The notes under the pieces: model-generated
What the model was told of the DNA's origin: nothing
Databases searched by the model: none
What the model saw: only the letters and a program-made list of their open reading frames with translations
Made by a program: the position numbers and the translations under genes
Part shown: one piece after another, positions 1-6,675 of the stretch
Numbering within the stretch: position 1 is the first letter of the stretch
How the letters are laid out: every line of letters starts with the position of its first letter
Source: Brevundimonas sp. UBA5866
Lineage (GTDB): Bacteria; Pseudomonadota; Alphaproteobacteria; Caulobacterales; Caulobacteraceae
DNA: 9,636 bases
Direction of reading: 5' to 3'
NCBI RefSeq assembly: GCF_002432125.1
Contig: NZ_DJFS01000057.1
Coordinates: 1 to 9,636, forward strand

Positions 1-241
1 CCGCGCATCAGCCCCGACTGCTCAGAAGTTTGTCCTTTGGGCAGATTACCGGTCAATACAACCGGAAAGACCTGTCCACGCACCTGACGTCGGATGCCAA
101 TGCCGGACTATTGATCCGGATACTGAACACATCCTCTTCAAGTCAGGAACAGCCGGCCAGGCGGAGAGTTGGGTTTGGGCAAACGCAGCCTGCCCCCCGT
201 CATTCCTGTCTGGGGACGGCCAGTAAAAAAGGAATCCGACC
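1..241. other. Gene-free leader upstream of the PfpI/DJ-1 gene
   Basis: I see no convincing gene here. Two plus-strand frames stay open from the left edge (one to a TAA near 226, another to a TAA near 251). Neither shows the G/C third-position preference of the neighbouring genes, and both contain rare codons such as ATA, AGA and TCA. The end of the stretch holds the ribosome binding site of the next gene (AAGGA at about 229-233, eight or so bases before the ATG at 242). Short inverted repeats occur (CCGG around 49-65; CCGTC/GACGG around 198-219), but none is terminator-like. I could not place a promoter. Confidence 0.4.
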
Positions 242-778
242 ATGTCGCTAAACGGAAAGACCGTAGCCATTCTGTTGGCACCGCGCGGTAACGAGGATGC
301 CGAGTTTTCGCGCCCGAAAGCCGCGTTGGAAGAAGCGGGCGCAAAGGTAGTCGTTGTCGGACTGGAGGCCGGAGAAGGCCAGACTTTCGAGAATGACCTC
401 GATCCGGTCTCGAAATATCCCGTCGACAAGCCCGTAAAGGATGTGACGGCCGAGGATTTCGATCTTTTGATCGTGCCGGGCGGCACGGTGGGAGCGGACA
501 AGTTCCGGATGGATTCCAAAACCATCGCCTTGGCCAATGCCTTTGGCGAGGCGGGCAAGCCGGTAGCTGCCATCTGTCACGCGCCCTGGCTGCTGATCGA
601 GGCGGGATTGACCAAGGGGCGTCGTCTGACCTCTTTCAAGAGCCTTCGGACCGATCTTGAAAATGCCGGTGCGATCTGGGTCGATCAGGAAGTGGTCGAA
701 GACAACGGTGTGATTACCAGCCGCGACCCGGATGATATTCCGGCCTTTAACGAGGCCATCATCAAGGCTTTGTCCTGA
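242..778 (+). CDS. PfpI/DJ-1 family protein (type 1 glutamine amidotransferase-like)
   Basis: This is a 178-residue cytoplasmic protein of the DJ-1/ThiJ/PfpI superfamily, close to the usual PfpI length. No signal peptide is visible. The nucleophile elbow is AAICHAPW, with Cys112 followed by His113. Glu18 (in NEDAE) sits where PfpI has its conserved active-site Glu. The C-terminal half carries the subfamily signature TSFKSLRTDLENAGA (residues 130-144) and DDIPAFNEAI (164-173). Family members have been described as stress-induced peptidases or as glyoxalase/deglycase enzymes acting on methylglyoxal adducts; the substrate cannot be read from sequence. The ATG at 242 is preceded by a strong AAGGA site. 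The gene stands alone, with about 100 bases before the next gene, which appears to have its own promoter region. The family call is firm and the biochemical role open. Confidence 0.93.
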   Translation: MSLNGKTVAILLAPRGNEDAEFSRPKAALEEAGAKVVVVGLEAGEGQTFENDLDPVSKYPVDKPVKDVTAEDFDLLIVPGGTVGADKFRMDSKTIALANAFGEAGKPVAAICHAPWLLIEAGLTKGRRLTSFKSLRTDLENAGAIWVDQEVVEDNGVITSRDPDDIPAFNEAIIKALS

Positions 779-800
779 GGGACAGCAGTGCGTATTTACC

Positions 801-841
801 CTTAGCACGAGCTTAGCAATATATAACGCTGTTCTGTAAAT
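801..841 (+). promoter_or_regulatory. Candidate promoter/operator for the globin-coupled receptor gene
   Basis: This AT-rich patch lies between the PfpI gene and the receptor gene. It holds two exact copies of CTTAGCA (801-807 and 812-818), 11 bp apart, about one helical turn. TTAGCA at 813-818 with TGTAAA/GTAAAT at 835-841 gives a weak -35/-10 pair with 16-17 bp spacing. The match to consensus is poor, so this is a candidate only. The receptor's ribosome binding site, TGAGGA at 867-872, lies eight bases before its ATG. Confidence 0.25.
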
Positions 842-880
842 TCTGGTCCCAGCTTCGCCTAGAGACTGAGGACTAATACC

Positions 881-2500
881 ATGTCTGATAGCACGGCCCT
901 GAACGAGCGCCTGTCATTCATCCAGATGGATGCGGAGGCACGACGCCGACTTTCAAATGCCCAACCTGTGATCGAGGGGGCGTTGTCGAGCAGTCTCGAT
1001 GCTTTTTACGCGCAGGTCAGGGCCTATCCGGCCGTGTCCCGCTTCTTCAACAGCGAGCAGATGATCGCCGGTGCGAAGTCGGGTCAGTCAAGGCACTGGG
1101 GCCAGATATCCTCTGCCCGTTTTGACTCCACCTATACGGACAGTGTCCAGAGGATTGGTGCCACCCACGCCCGTATCGGGCTGGAGCCGCGCTGGTATAT
1201 CGGCGGCTATGCCCTGGTGCTGGATGGTCTGGTCAAGGCCGTGGTGTCCGACCACGAGAAGAAACGCAAACGCTTTTCGGCAGGTGACGGCGGCAAGGCG
1301 TTGGGCGAGACCCTAGGTGCAGTGGTCAAGGCCGCTCTGCTGGATATGGATTTCGTCATTTCCATCTATCTCGAGGCTGCGGAAAAGGCCCGCAAGGAAG
1401 CGGATGCCCTGCGCGCCGAAGCCGAGGCAGCCCAGAAGCGGGTGGTCGAGGTGACGGCATCGTCGCTGGCGCGGCTGGCCGATGGGGATTTGACGACCCG
1501 CATCCACGAAGAGTTCAGCGGCGACTACGCCCAGCTCAAGACCGACTTCAACGCTGCTATGGAGCGACTGGAGGCGGCTATGCAGGAAGTGTCTGAGAAT
1601 GTGGGCCTTATGCGGGCCGGCGCAAACGAGATCAGCGGTGCATCCGATGATCTGTCCAGTCGCACCGAACGCCAGGCTTCATCGCTGCAACAAACCGCGG
1701 CGGCGCTGGACGAGATCACGGTCACGGTCAAACGTACCGCAGACGGTGCCCAGAAAGCCCATCACGTCGTCAGCGGAGCCAAGAGCGATGCGGAGCGCAG
1801 CAGCGAGGTTGTGTCCGATGCTGTGACGGCAATGGGCGAGATTGAATCCTCTTCCGACCAGATCAGCCGCATCATCGGTGTTATCGACGAGATCGCTTTC
1901 CAGACCAATCTGCTGGCCCTGAACGCGGGGGTAGAGGCTGCGCGTGCGGGTGATGCGGGGCGCGGCTTTGCCGTTGTGGCGTCCGAGGTGAGGGCGTTGG
2001 CCCAGCGTTCGGCGGATGCTGCCAAGGAGATCAAGACACTGATCTCGTCCAGCACCCAACAGGTCAAGAACGGTGTGAAACTGGTTGGCCAGACGGGCGA
2101 GGTCCTGTCGGACATCGTCAACAAGGTCAGTGAAATCGCCGAGCTGATGAACGAGATCAGCGCCTCGGCCAAGGAACAGGCGACGACCCTGACCGAGGTG
2201 AACTCGGCTGTGAACCAGATGGATCAGACGACCCAGCAGAATGCCGCGATGGTCGAACAATCCACTGCCGCCTGTCACCATCTGACCAGCGAGGCCGAAA
2301 AACTCACTGAACTGGTCAGCAAGTTCAAGGTGGCGCGTTCTGTTGCGGCACCGGTGCGGGCAATGGCCGGCGCCAATGCTGCGCCCATACGCACGGCCCA
2401 CAATGAGGGTGTAGAGGCAACCCTGGCGCGGCGTGCGGCTCCCGCTGCTGCCAAGGCCAATCTGGCTTTGGCCGCCAGTGCTGACTGGGAAGAATTCTGA
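881..2500 (+). CDS. Cytoplasmic globin-coupled methyl-accepting chemotaxis protein (HemAT-like)
   Basis: This 539-residue receptor has no membrane segment, so it is probably cytosolic. Residues about 15-165 form a globin-sensor (protoglobin) domain. His96 in THARIGL matches the proximal heme ligand motif HxxIGL. Tyr43 lies 53 residues before it, the same spacing as Tyr70 and His123 of Bacillus HemAT, so O2 or another diatomic gas is the likely ligand. A charged helix (165-190) leads into a HAMP-like segment (about 187-240: ARLADGDLTTRI, GDYAQLKTDFN). The coiled-coil signalling domain follows, with the conserved hairpin tip at about 337-372 (EIAFQTNLLALNAGVEAARA), which contacts CheA and CheW. 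An Ala/Pro-rich linker ends in DWEEF (535-539), resembling the xWxxF tether that docks CheR/CheB. The start is supported by TGAGGA at 867-872. No che genes are adjacent, so it presumably feeds a chemotaxis cluster elsewhere. Confidence 0.95.
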   Translation: MSDSTALNERLSFIQMDAEARRRLSNAQPVIEGALSSSLDAFYAQVRAYPAVSRFFNSEQMIAGAKSGQSRHWGQISSARFDSTYTDSVQRIGATHARIGLEPRWYIGGYALVLDGLVKAVVSDHEKKRKRFSAGDGGKALGETLGAVVKAALLDMDFVISIYLEAAEKARKEADALRAEAEAAQKRVVEVTASSLARLADGDLTTRIHEEFSGDYAQLKTDFNAAMERLEAAMQEVSENVGLMRAGANEISGASDDLSSRTERQASSLQQTAAALDEITVTVKRTADGAQKAHHVVSGAKSDAERSSEVVSDAVTAMGEIESSSDQISRIIGVIDEIAFQTNLLALNAGVEAARAGDAGRGFAVVASEVRALAQRSADAAKEIKTLISSSTQQVKNGVKLVGQTGEVLSDIVNKVSEIAELMNEISASAKEQATTLTEVNSAVNQMDQTTQQNAAMVEQSTAACHHLTSEAEKLTELVSKFKVARSVAAPVRAMAGANAAPIRTAHNEGVEATLARRAAPAAAKANLALAASADWEEF

Positions 2501-2563
2501 TACCGCCACCCGAAACAAAATCTTGTTAAGCTTTGCTGTCTAGGGAAGGGGGTCAGACTACCC

Positions 2564-2576
2564 GAGGCTTGTTTTG
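2564..2576 (+). promoter_or_regulatory. Ribosome binding site and TTG start of the lipoprotein gene
   Basis: GAGG at 2564-2567 lies six bases before TTG at 2574-2576. No ATG or GTG in this frame precedes the hydrophobic signal segment. The TTG is the start that leaves a complete lipoprotein signal peptide, with the lipobox Cys at residue 25. Confidence 0.6.
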
Positions 2577-3710
2577 AGCAGCGATATCAATCGGTTCGGA
2601 CTAACAGGAGCGATTGCGGCGTTAGCTGTAGCCACCCTGTTGGCCTGCAATCCCGAGCCCCGACCTTCTACACATTCCCCGCTGGGCGAAGCCTTGAATT
2701 TGACGGCCCAGACAGGGCCTCAAACCCTGTCAGGGGCCACCTTTACGGTGCATCGGATCAGCGGCAACCGCGCTGTGCTGCGTTTGAAGACAGCGCGAGG
2801 ACCTGGGCTGGAGCTTGAGGGCGGACCCCAGTTTTCGGTTGTCCAAACCGTGCTGGATGACTCTGTCCGGGGCGAGCAGTTCTTTGTCGCCAGCGCCATC
2901 CAAGAAGGTGGCCGCGTAAGGCACACCGGATGGGTGGTTATGCGCGAGCGCGGCGACTGGCGGATGCTGCCCCTGCCATTCCATAGCCCTCAGCCCATCC
3001 GTCCGCCGGTAGACGTCAATGCCGATGGTCGCCCCGAATTTGTATTGGCTGACACAGGCTTTGGATCGCTACAGGTCGAGGATCGGAGGCTGGGTGGTCC
3101 GGAGCGCTATTTTATCGTCAAGGATGGCGAGGTCATCGACCATACCGCTCATGAGCAATACGCGGCGCGGCGGGGTGAAAAGCGGAATCTGGCGCTTCAG
3201 GCCTGCCAGACGTCCCGGACACTGGAGGCTTGCAGCCTTTATGCGGCGTGGTCGGCCCATGCGCGCGATCTGGATGAAGACTGGTCCGTCATCCGTGGAC
3301 TGGTCGATATGCCCGAGGTTTCGGTCTGCCGTCATGACGGCCGTATCGATATCTGCGCGCCCCAAACGCCCAACAGCCTGTCGGTGACGGTACCGGAGGC
3401 CATACAGGTCCGTCTGGGCGAGGCTGGCTACACACAGCCGGTTTACCTGAACTTTCCCGATGATACCGATACCTCGTTCGGCTGCGATCAGGCCAATACG
3501 ATTGCAGAGCGCACCATCTGCGGTGACGAGGCCCTGAGGGCCCTTGAGCGGCGCGAGGCGGCGGCTTCATTCCGGTCGCTGGCCTTGTCGCAAGACCGCG
3601 TGTCCGTCTTTGAAAACCGTATGAGTTTTCTGGCCCAGCGTAACCGCACCATCGGCAGCGCGGCCCTGACCGAACTCTATAACCAGCGTTTGTCCCGACT
3701 GGGCGGTTAA
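2574..3710 (+). CDS. Predicted lipoprotein with an LprI/DUF1311-like C-terminus
   Basis: This is a 378-residue envelope protein whose function I do not recognise. It starts at TTG. Residues 1-24 form a signal peptide (hydrophobic AIAALAVATLLA) ending in the lipobox LLAC, with Cys25 as the predicted lipidated residue. The next residue is Asn, so there is no Asp at +2 for inner-membrane retention by the E. coli rule. The middle is beta-rich and includes DVNADGRPE (147-154), a DxNxDGxxE loop of the type seen in FG-GAP/VCBS calcium sites. Six further cysteines come as spaced pairs (211/220, 252/261, 304/316), suggesting periplasmic disulfides. The last part, SFGCDQANTIAERTICGDEA (301-320) plus a helix to the end, resembles LprI/DUF1311 domains, some of which are linked to lysozyme inhibition. 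That role is not demonstrated here. It lies 73 bases after the receptor gene and 32 before the radical SAM gene, so it may share a transcript with either. Confidence 0.82.
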   Translation: MSSDINRFGLTGAIAALAVATLLACNPEPRPSTHSPLGEALNLTAQTGPQTLSGATFTVHRISGNRAVLRLKTARGPGLELEGGPQFSVVQTVLDDSVRGEQFFVASAIQEGGRVRHTGWVVMRERGDWRMLPLPFHSPQPIRPPVDVNADGRPEFVLADTGFGSLQVEDRRLGGPERYFIVKDGEVIDHTAHEQYAARRGEKRNLALQACQTSRTLEACSLYAAWSAHARDLDEDWSVIRGLVDMPEVSVCRHDGRIDICAPQTPNSLSVTVPEAIQVRLGEAGYTQPVYLNFPDDTDTSFGCDQANTIAERTICGDEALRALERREAAASFRSLALSQDRVSVFENRMSFLAQRNRTIGSAALTELYNQRLSRLGG

Positions 3711-3734
3711 GACCAGCGGATGACCGCTCTGGTC
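3711..3734 (+). other. Strong intercistronic hairpin without a U-tract
   Basis: Directly after the lipoprotein stop codon, GACCAGCGG (3711-3719) pairs with CCG-CT-CTGGTC (3724-3734) around an ATGA loop, giving nine base pairs with a two-base bulge. It is followed by CAAGAAAT rather than a run of T, so it is not a canonical intrinsic terminator. It occupies the space where a ribosome binding site for the ATG at 3743 would lie. It may lower downstream expression, protect the upstream 3' end, or favour use of the later ATG at 3779. Confidence 0.5.
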
Positions 3735-3742
3735 CAAGAAAT

Positions 3743-5020
3743 ATGGACATCGGGCCAGATGGAACGTATCATGAACAAATGGCCCGTATCGACCTCCGAC
3801 GTAAGCTTTCCGTGCTTGCCGATGCTGCGAAATATGATGCCTCCTGTGCATCTTCCGGAGCAAAAAAGCGCGATTCCCGCAGTGGTACCGGAATCGGTTC
3901 GACCGAGGGTATGGGCATCTGCCATGCCTATACGCCCGACGGTCGCTGTGTCAGCCTGCTGAAAATACTGCTGACGAATTTCTGCATCTACGACTGCGCC
4001 TATTGCATCAACCGCTCCAGTTCCAACGTGGAGCGGGCGCGTTTTACGGTGGACGAGGTCGTTGACCTGACGTTGGCCTTCTACAAGCGCAACTATATCG
4101 AAGGGCTGTTTCTGTCGTCGGGGATCATCCGTTCCGGCGACTATACGATGGAGCAACTGGTGGAGGTCGCCCGCAAGCTGCGCGAGGAGCACGACTTCAG
4201 GGGCTATATCCACCTCAAGCTCATTCCCGAAGCGGACCAGCGCCTCATCGATCTGGCCGGGCGGTACGCCGACAGGCTGTCTGCCAATATTGAACTGCCG
4301 CGCGACGAGGCATTGGGGCGTCTGGCACCCGAAAAGGACGCGGGTGTTATCCGCAAGACGATGGGGCAGGTGCGCCTCAGGATGGAAGAGGCAAAGCCCG
4401 CCAGGCGCGAGCGGATCAAACCGCCCACCTATGCGCCCGGTGGCCAGTCCACCCAGTTGATCGTCGGAGCCGACGGGGCTCCCGACAGCGAGATACTGGA
4501 CCGCAGCGCCTCGCTGTACGGCGGCTATGGCTTGCGCCGGGTCTATTATTCGGCCTTTAGCCCCATACCAGACAGTTCAGCGATCCTGCCGGTATCGCGC
4601 CCCCCTCTGATGCGCGAGCACAGGCTGTATCAGGCCGATTGGCTGATGCGTTTCTATGGCTTCACCGCTCCTGAAATCTCGGAAACGACCGATGGCGGCA
4701 TGCTGGATCTGGCGATTGATCCCAAGCTGGCCTGGGCGCTCAAGAAGCGTGAGATCTATCCGGTCAACGTGAACACGGCGGATCGTGAGGCCTTGCTGCG
4801 CGTGCCGGGACTGGGGGTCAAGGCGATCGACCGCATTTTGTCGGTGCGCCGTTACCGGACCCTGCGGCTGGAGGATGTCGCGCGTCTGACCCGCTCTATC
4901 GACAAGGTCAGGCCTTGGATTACCGCGCTGGACTGGACGCCGGGGGGGCTGACCGACGCCGTTGACCTGCGCGCGCGTCTGGCCCCCCAAAAGCAGCCGC
5001 AGCAATTGAGCCTGTTCTGA
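3743..5020 (+). CDS. SplB-like radical SAM protein, DNA modification/repair family linked to UDG
   Basis: This is a 425-residue radical SAM enzyme of the family that sits beside UdgX-type uracil-DNA glycosylases (the putative DNA modification/repair radical SAM group, TIGR03916-type). The [4Fe-4S]/SAM motif CxxxCxxC is Cys81, Cys85, Cys88 (NFCIYDCAYC). Further cysteines at 35, 60 and 69 lie in conserved-looking segments (KYDASCASSG; GICHAYTPDGRC). A helix-hairpin-helix DNA-binding motif spans about 341-372 (VNVNTADREALLRVPGLG). The protein ends in QLSLF (421-425), a canonical beta-clamp-binding pentapeptide. The substrate is unknown; a radical reaction on damaged DNA is inferred from SplB and the context. 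The start is uncertain: ATG 3743 is the longest, but Met13 at 3779 (MARIDLRRKLSVLADAAKYD) matches my memory of family N-termini better, and neither has a strong ribosome site. The stop overlaps the next start by one base (TGATG). Confidence 0.93.
   Translation: MDIGPDGTYHEQMARIDLRRKLSVLADAAKYDASCASSGAKKRDSRSGTGIGSTEGMGICHAYTPDGRCVSLLKILLTNFCIYDCAYCINRSSSNVERARFTVDEVVDLTLAFYKRNYIEGLFLSSGIIRSGDYTMEQLVEVARKLREEHDFRGYIHLKLIPEADQRLIDLAGRYADRLSANIELPRDEALGRLAPEKDAGVIRKTMGQVRLRMEEAKPARRERIKPPTYAPGGQSTQLIVGADGAPDSEILDRSASLYGGYGLRRVYYSAFSPIPDSSAILPVSRPPLMREHRLYQADWLMRFYGFTAPEISETTDGGMLDLAIDPKLAWALKKREIYPVNVNTADREALLRVPGLGVKAIDRILSVRRYRTLRLEDVARLTRSIDKVRPWITALDWTPGGLTDAVDLRARLAPQKQPQQLSLF
5003..5017 (+). 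other. C-terminal beta-clamp-binding motif QLSLF of the radical SAM protein
   Basis: The final five codons before the TGA read Gln-Leu-Ser-Leu-Phe, preceded by a flexible Gln/Pro/Lys-rich tail. QL(S/D)LF is the established consensus for peptides that bind the hydrophobic groove of the bacterial sliding clamp (DnaN), as in polymerases and mismatch-repair proteins. An exposed C-terminal position is typical for such motifs. Function in this protein is inferred. Confidence 0.6.
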
Positions 5021-6459
5021 TGCGCACCGTACATCTGGTCGACGAGACGGACTTCGCGGGCTGGCGCGATGCGGCGCGTAGCTTGCGCCTGTCCGGCGTC
5101 GAGCCGGCGCGGGTCCGGTTTGTCGTCGGAGAAAAACAGGCCGGTCTGTTTTCCGAGATCATATCCGAGGGGCGCGGCGAGGATCGCCCATTCAAGGTGT
5201 CCAAGGCCTTTGTGGATCTGGCGGGCGAGGTGATCCTGCATCGCGATCCGGATCGCTTCGATCTGCTTTACCGCCTTTTGTGGCGGCTGCAGGACGAACC
5301 GGACCTGATCAAGGTCACGTCAGACCGCGATGTCGCGTGGGCCATGGAAATGGCCAAAAACGTCAGTCGGGCGTCACACAAGATGAAGGCCTTCGTCCGT
5401 TTCCGCCAGCAGGGTGAGGGTGACAACGAGCGCTGGATCGCATGGTTCGAACCGGCGCATCGCGTGCTGGCGAAAACCGCCCCCTTCTTTGTGCGGCGCT
5501 ATGCCAATATGCGCTGGTCGATCCTGACGCCGGATGGCGCGGCGCATTGGGATTTGCAGACCCTGAGCTACGGGCCGCCGGCGCGGAAAGAGGACGCTCC
5601 GCAAGAGGACGAAATCGAAGACTTCTGGAAAACCTACTACGCCTCGACCTTCAATCCTGCCCGCCTGCGGACCAAGGCCATGAAGGCCGAAATGCCCAAG
5701 TCCTATTGGAAGAACCTGCCCGAGGCCGAGCTTATCGCCGATCTGATCGCCGGGGCGACAGGCCGGACGGAGCAGATGGTCACGGCACCGGCTCCAGAGC
5801 CCAACCGCCGCTTCGATCAGGTCCGTGCCGCGCCGGTCGATCGTACCGTTACAGATGATGTGGTGCCGGACACGCTAGAAACGCTGAACAAGGCCCTTGA
5901 AGGGTGTCGGCGTTGCCCGTTGTGGCGCGATGCGACCCGCCCGGTCTGTGGCGCAGGGCCCGGCCGCGCGCGGCTGATGATTGTCGGCGAACAGCCGGGT
6001 GATCATGAAGATCTGACAGGCAGGCCCTTTGTCGGTCCGGCGGGCAAGGTGCTGGACAAGGCTCTGTCCGATGCGGGGATAGATCGTCAGCTTGTCTATC
6101 TGACCAATGCGGTCAAACACTTCAAACATACGGTGCGTGAACGCAAACGCTTGCACAGAACACCGGCGGTCAGTGAAATCGACCGATGCCGATGGTGGCT
6201 CGATCATGAAAGGTCCCTGGTCAAACCCGATCTCATCGTGGCGATGGGGGCCAGTGCCGCGCGCGGCGTGACGGGGCATGCGGTCAATGTGAGCGAGCGT
6301 CGTGGCCGGATAGAGGAGGGGGCGCACGGCGCCCTGCTGGTGACCTATCATCCCGCCTATATTCTTCGTCATCCGGACCCGAACGAGCGGCAACGCGCGC
6401 AGGCGGCCTTCACGGCGGATCTGGCGTTGGCCGCGACCTATCTGAACCTGTCTCAATAA
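5020..6459 (+). CDS. DUF4130-UdgX fusion: uracil-DNA glycosylase superfamily protein
   Basis: This is a 479-residue two-domain protein. Residues about 80-250 match DUF4130 (APFFVRRYANMRWSILTPD; TYYASTFNPARL; MKAEMPKSYWKNLPEA). Residues about 285-475 form a UdgX/family 4-like uracil-DNA glycosylase. Motif A is GEQPGDHED (323-331), the distal motif is HPAYILR (444-450), and CRRC (296, 299) plus Cys390 are likely [4Fe-4S] ligands. The UdgX-specific loop is present as RKRLH, so His379 corresponds to the histidine (His109 in Mycobacterium smegmatis UdgX) that attacks the sugar after uracil removal and leaves the protein covalently bound to DNA. The start ATG shares its A with the preceding stop codon, so translation is probably coupled to the radical SAM gene. 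The role is recognition of uracil in DNA. What DUF4130 contributes is not known to me; TIGR03914-type proteins have this same fusion. Confidence 0.94.
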   Translation: MRTVHLVDETDFAGWRDAARSLRLSGVEPARVRFVVGEKQAGLFSEIISEGRGEDRPFKVSKAFVDLAGEVILHRDPDRFDLLYRLLWRLQDEPDLIKVTSDRDVAWAMEMAKNVSRASHKMKAFVRFRQQGEGDNERWIAWFEPAHRVLAKTAPFFVRRYANMRWSILTPDGAAHWDLQTLSYGPPARKEDAPQEDEIEDFWKTYYASTFNPARLRTKAMKAEMPKSYWKNLPEAELIADLIAGATGRTEQMVTAPAPEPNRRFDQVRAAPVDRTVTDDVVPDTLETLNKALEGCRRCPLWRDATRPVCGAGPGRARLMIVGEQPGDHEDLTGRPFVGPAGKVLDKALSDAGIDRQLVYLTNAVKHFKHTVRERKRLHRTPAVSEIDRCRWWLDHERSLVKPDLIVAMGASAARGVTGHAVNVSERRGRIEEGAHGALLVTYHPAYILRHPDPNERQRAQAAFTADLALAATYLNLSQ

Positions 6460-6462
6460 TTT

Positions 6463-6481
6463 AGAATATCTCATATATTCT
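6463..6481. repeat. AT-rich 7-bp inverted repeat after the UdgX stop codon
   Basis: AGAATAT (6463-6469) and ATATTCT (6475-6481) are perfect inverted repeats around CTCAT, beginning four bases after the TAA. The stem is too AT-rich to make a strong terminator. It could be a weak 3'-end hairpin or a protein-binding site. Confidence 0.4.
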
Positions 6482-6549
6482 CTGCATCATTGTACCCGGC
6501 GCGCATTGATCCGCCCATGCCGTTTCAGCCTGACCGGAACACAGGCTTT

Positions 6550-6583
6550 GCTCTGCGTCTCACAGGGGTGAGACGTTCGGAGC
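6550..6583. repeat. Perfect 8-bp inverted repeat within a longer hairpin, possible AraC operator
   Basis: CGTCTCAC (6556-6563) and GTGAGACG (6568-6575) are exact inverted copies around AGGG. GCTC (6550-6553) and GAGC (6580-6583) extend the stem across a small internal loop. No run of T follows, so an intrinsic terminator for the UdgX gene is less likely than an operator or RNA structure. The TGAGACG half-site recurs upstream of the autotransporter gene. Confidence 0.5.
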
Positions 6584-6665
6584 ATTGTATAGGTTGTGTT
6601 TGTGCGCTGGCTCGCGCGGCAAGGTTTGTTAGTGTCTCGTTAAGACTCTGGTGCGAGCGATGTAA

Positions 6666-6675
6666 TGTGACGTCT
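6666..6675. promoter_or_regulatory. TGTGACGTCT element, inverted copy of one upstream of the autotransporter
   Basis: This 10-bp sequence recurs exactly, in opposite orientation, as AGACGTCACA at 7872-7881. It contains the palindrome GACGTC. It lies about 100 bases before the AraC start. A shared operator is inferred from position and the exact match. Confidence 0.35.

Noticed and set aside
2..226. Open plus-strand frame from the left edge as the tail of an upstream gene
   Set aside because: Codon use is unlike the neighbouring genes, a second frame is open over the same bases, and no motif is recognisable. It cannot be excluded without upstream sequence.
1679..2518. 279-codon minus-strand frame antisense to the chemoreceptor gene
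   Set aside because: It is a shadow of a GC-rich coding strand; the plus frame has unmistakable chemoreceptor motifs and the antisense product resembles nothing.
5137..5151. QAGLF in the UdgX fusion (residues 40-44) as a second clamp-binding motif
   Set aside because: It fits QxxLF only loosely, is internal near the N-terminus and likely lies within folded protein, unlike the exposed C-terminal QLSLF of the partner.
6556..6575. Intrinsic terminator for the repair operon
   Set aside because: The stem is good, but it is followed by TTCGGAGC rather than a T-tract and lies almost 100 bases after the stop codon; I treat it as an operator or RNA structure candidate.
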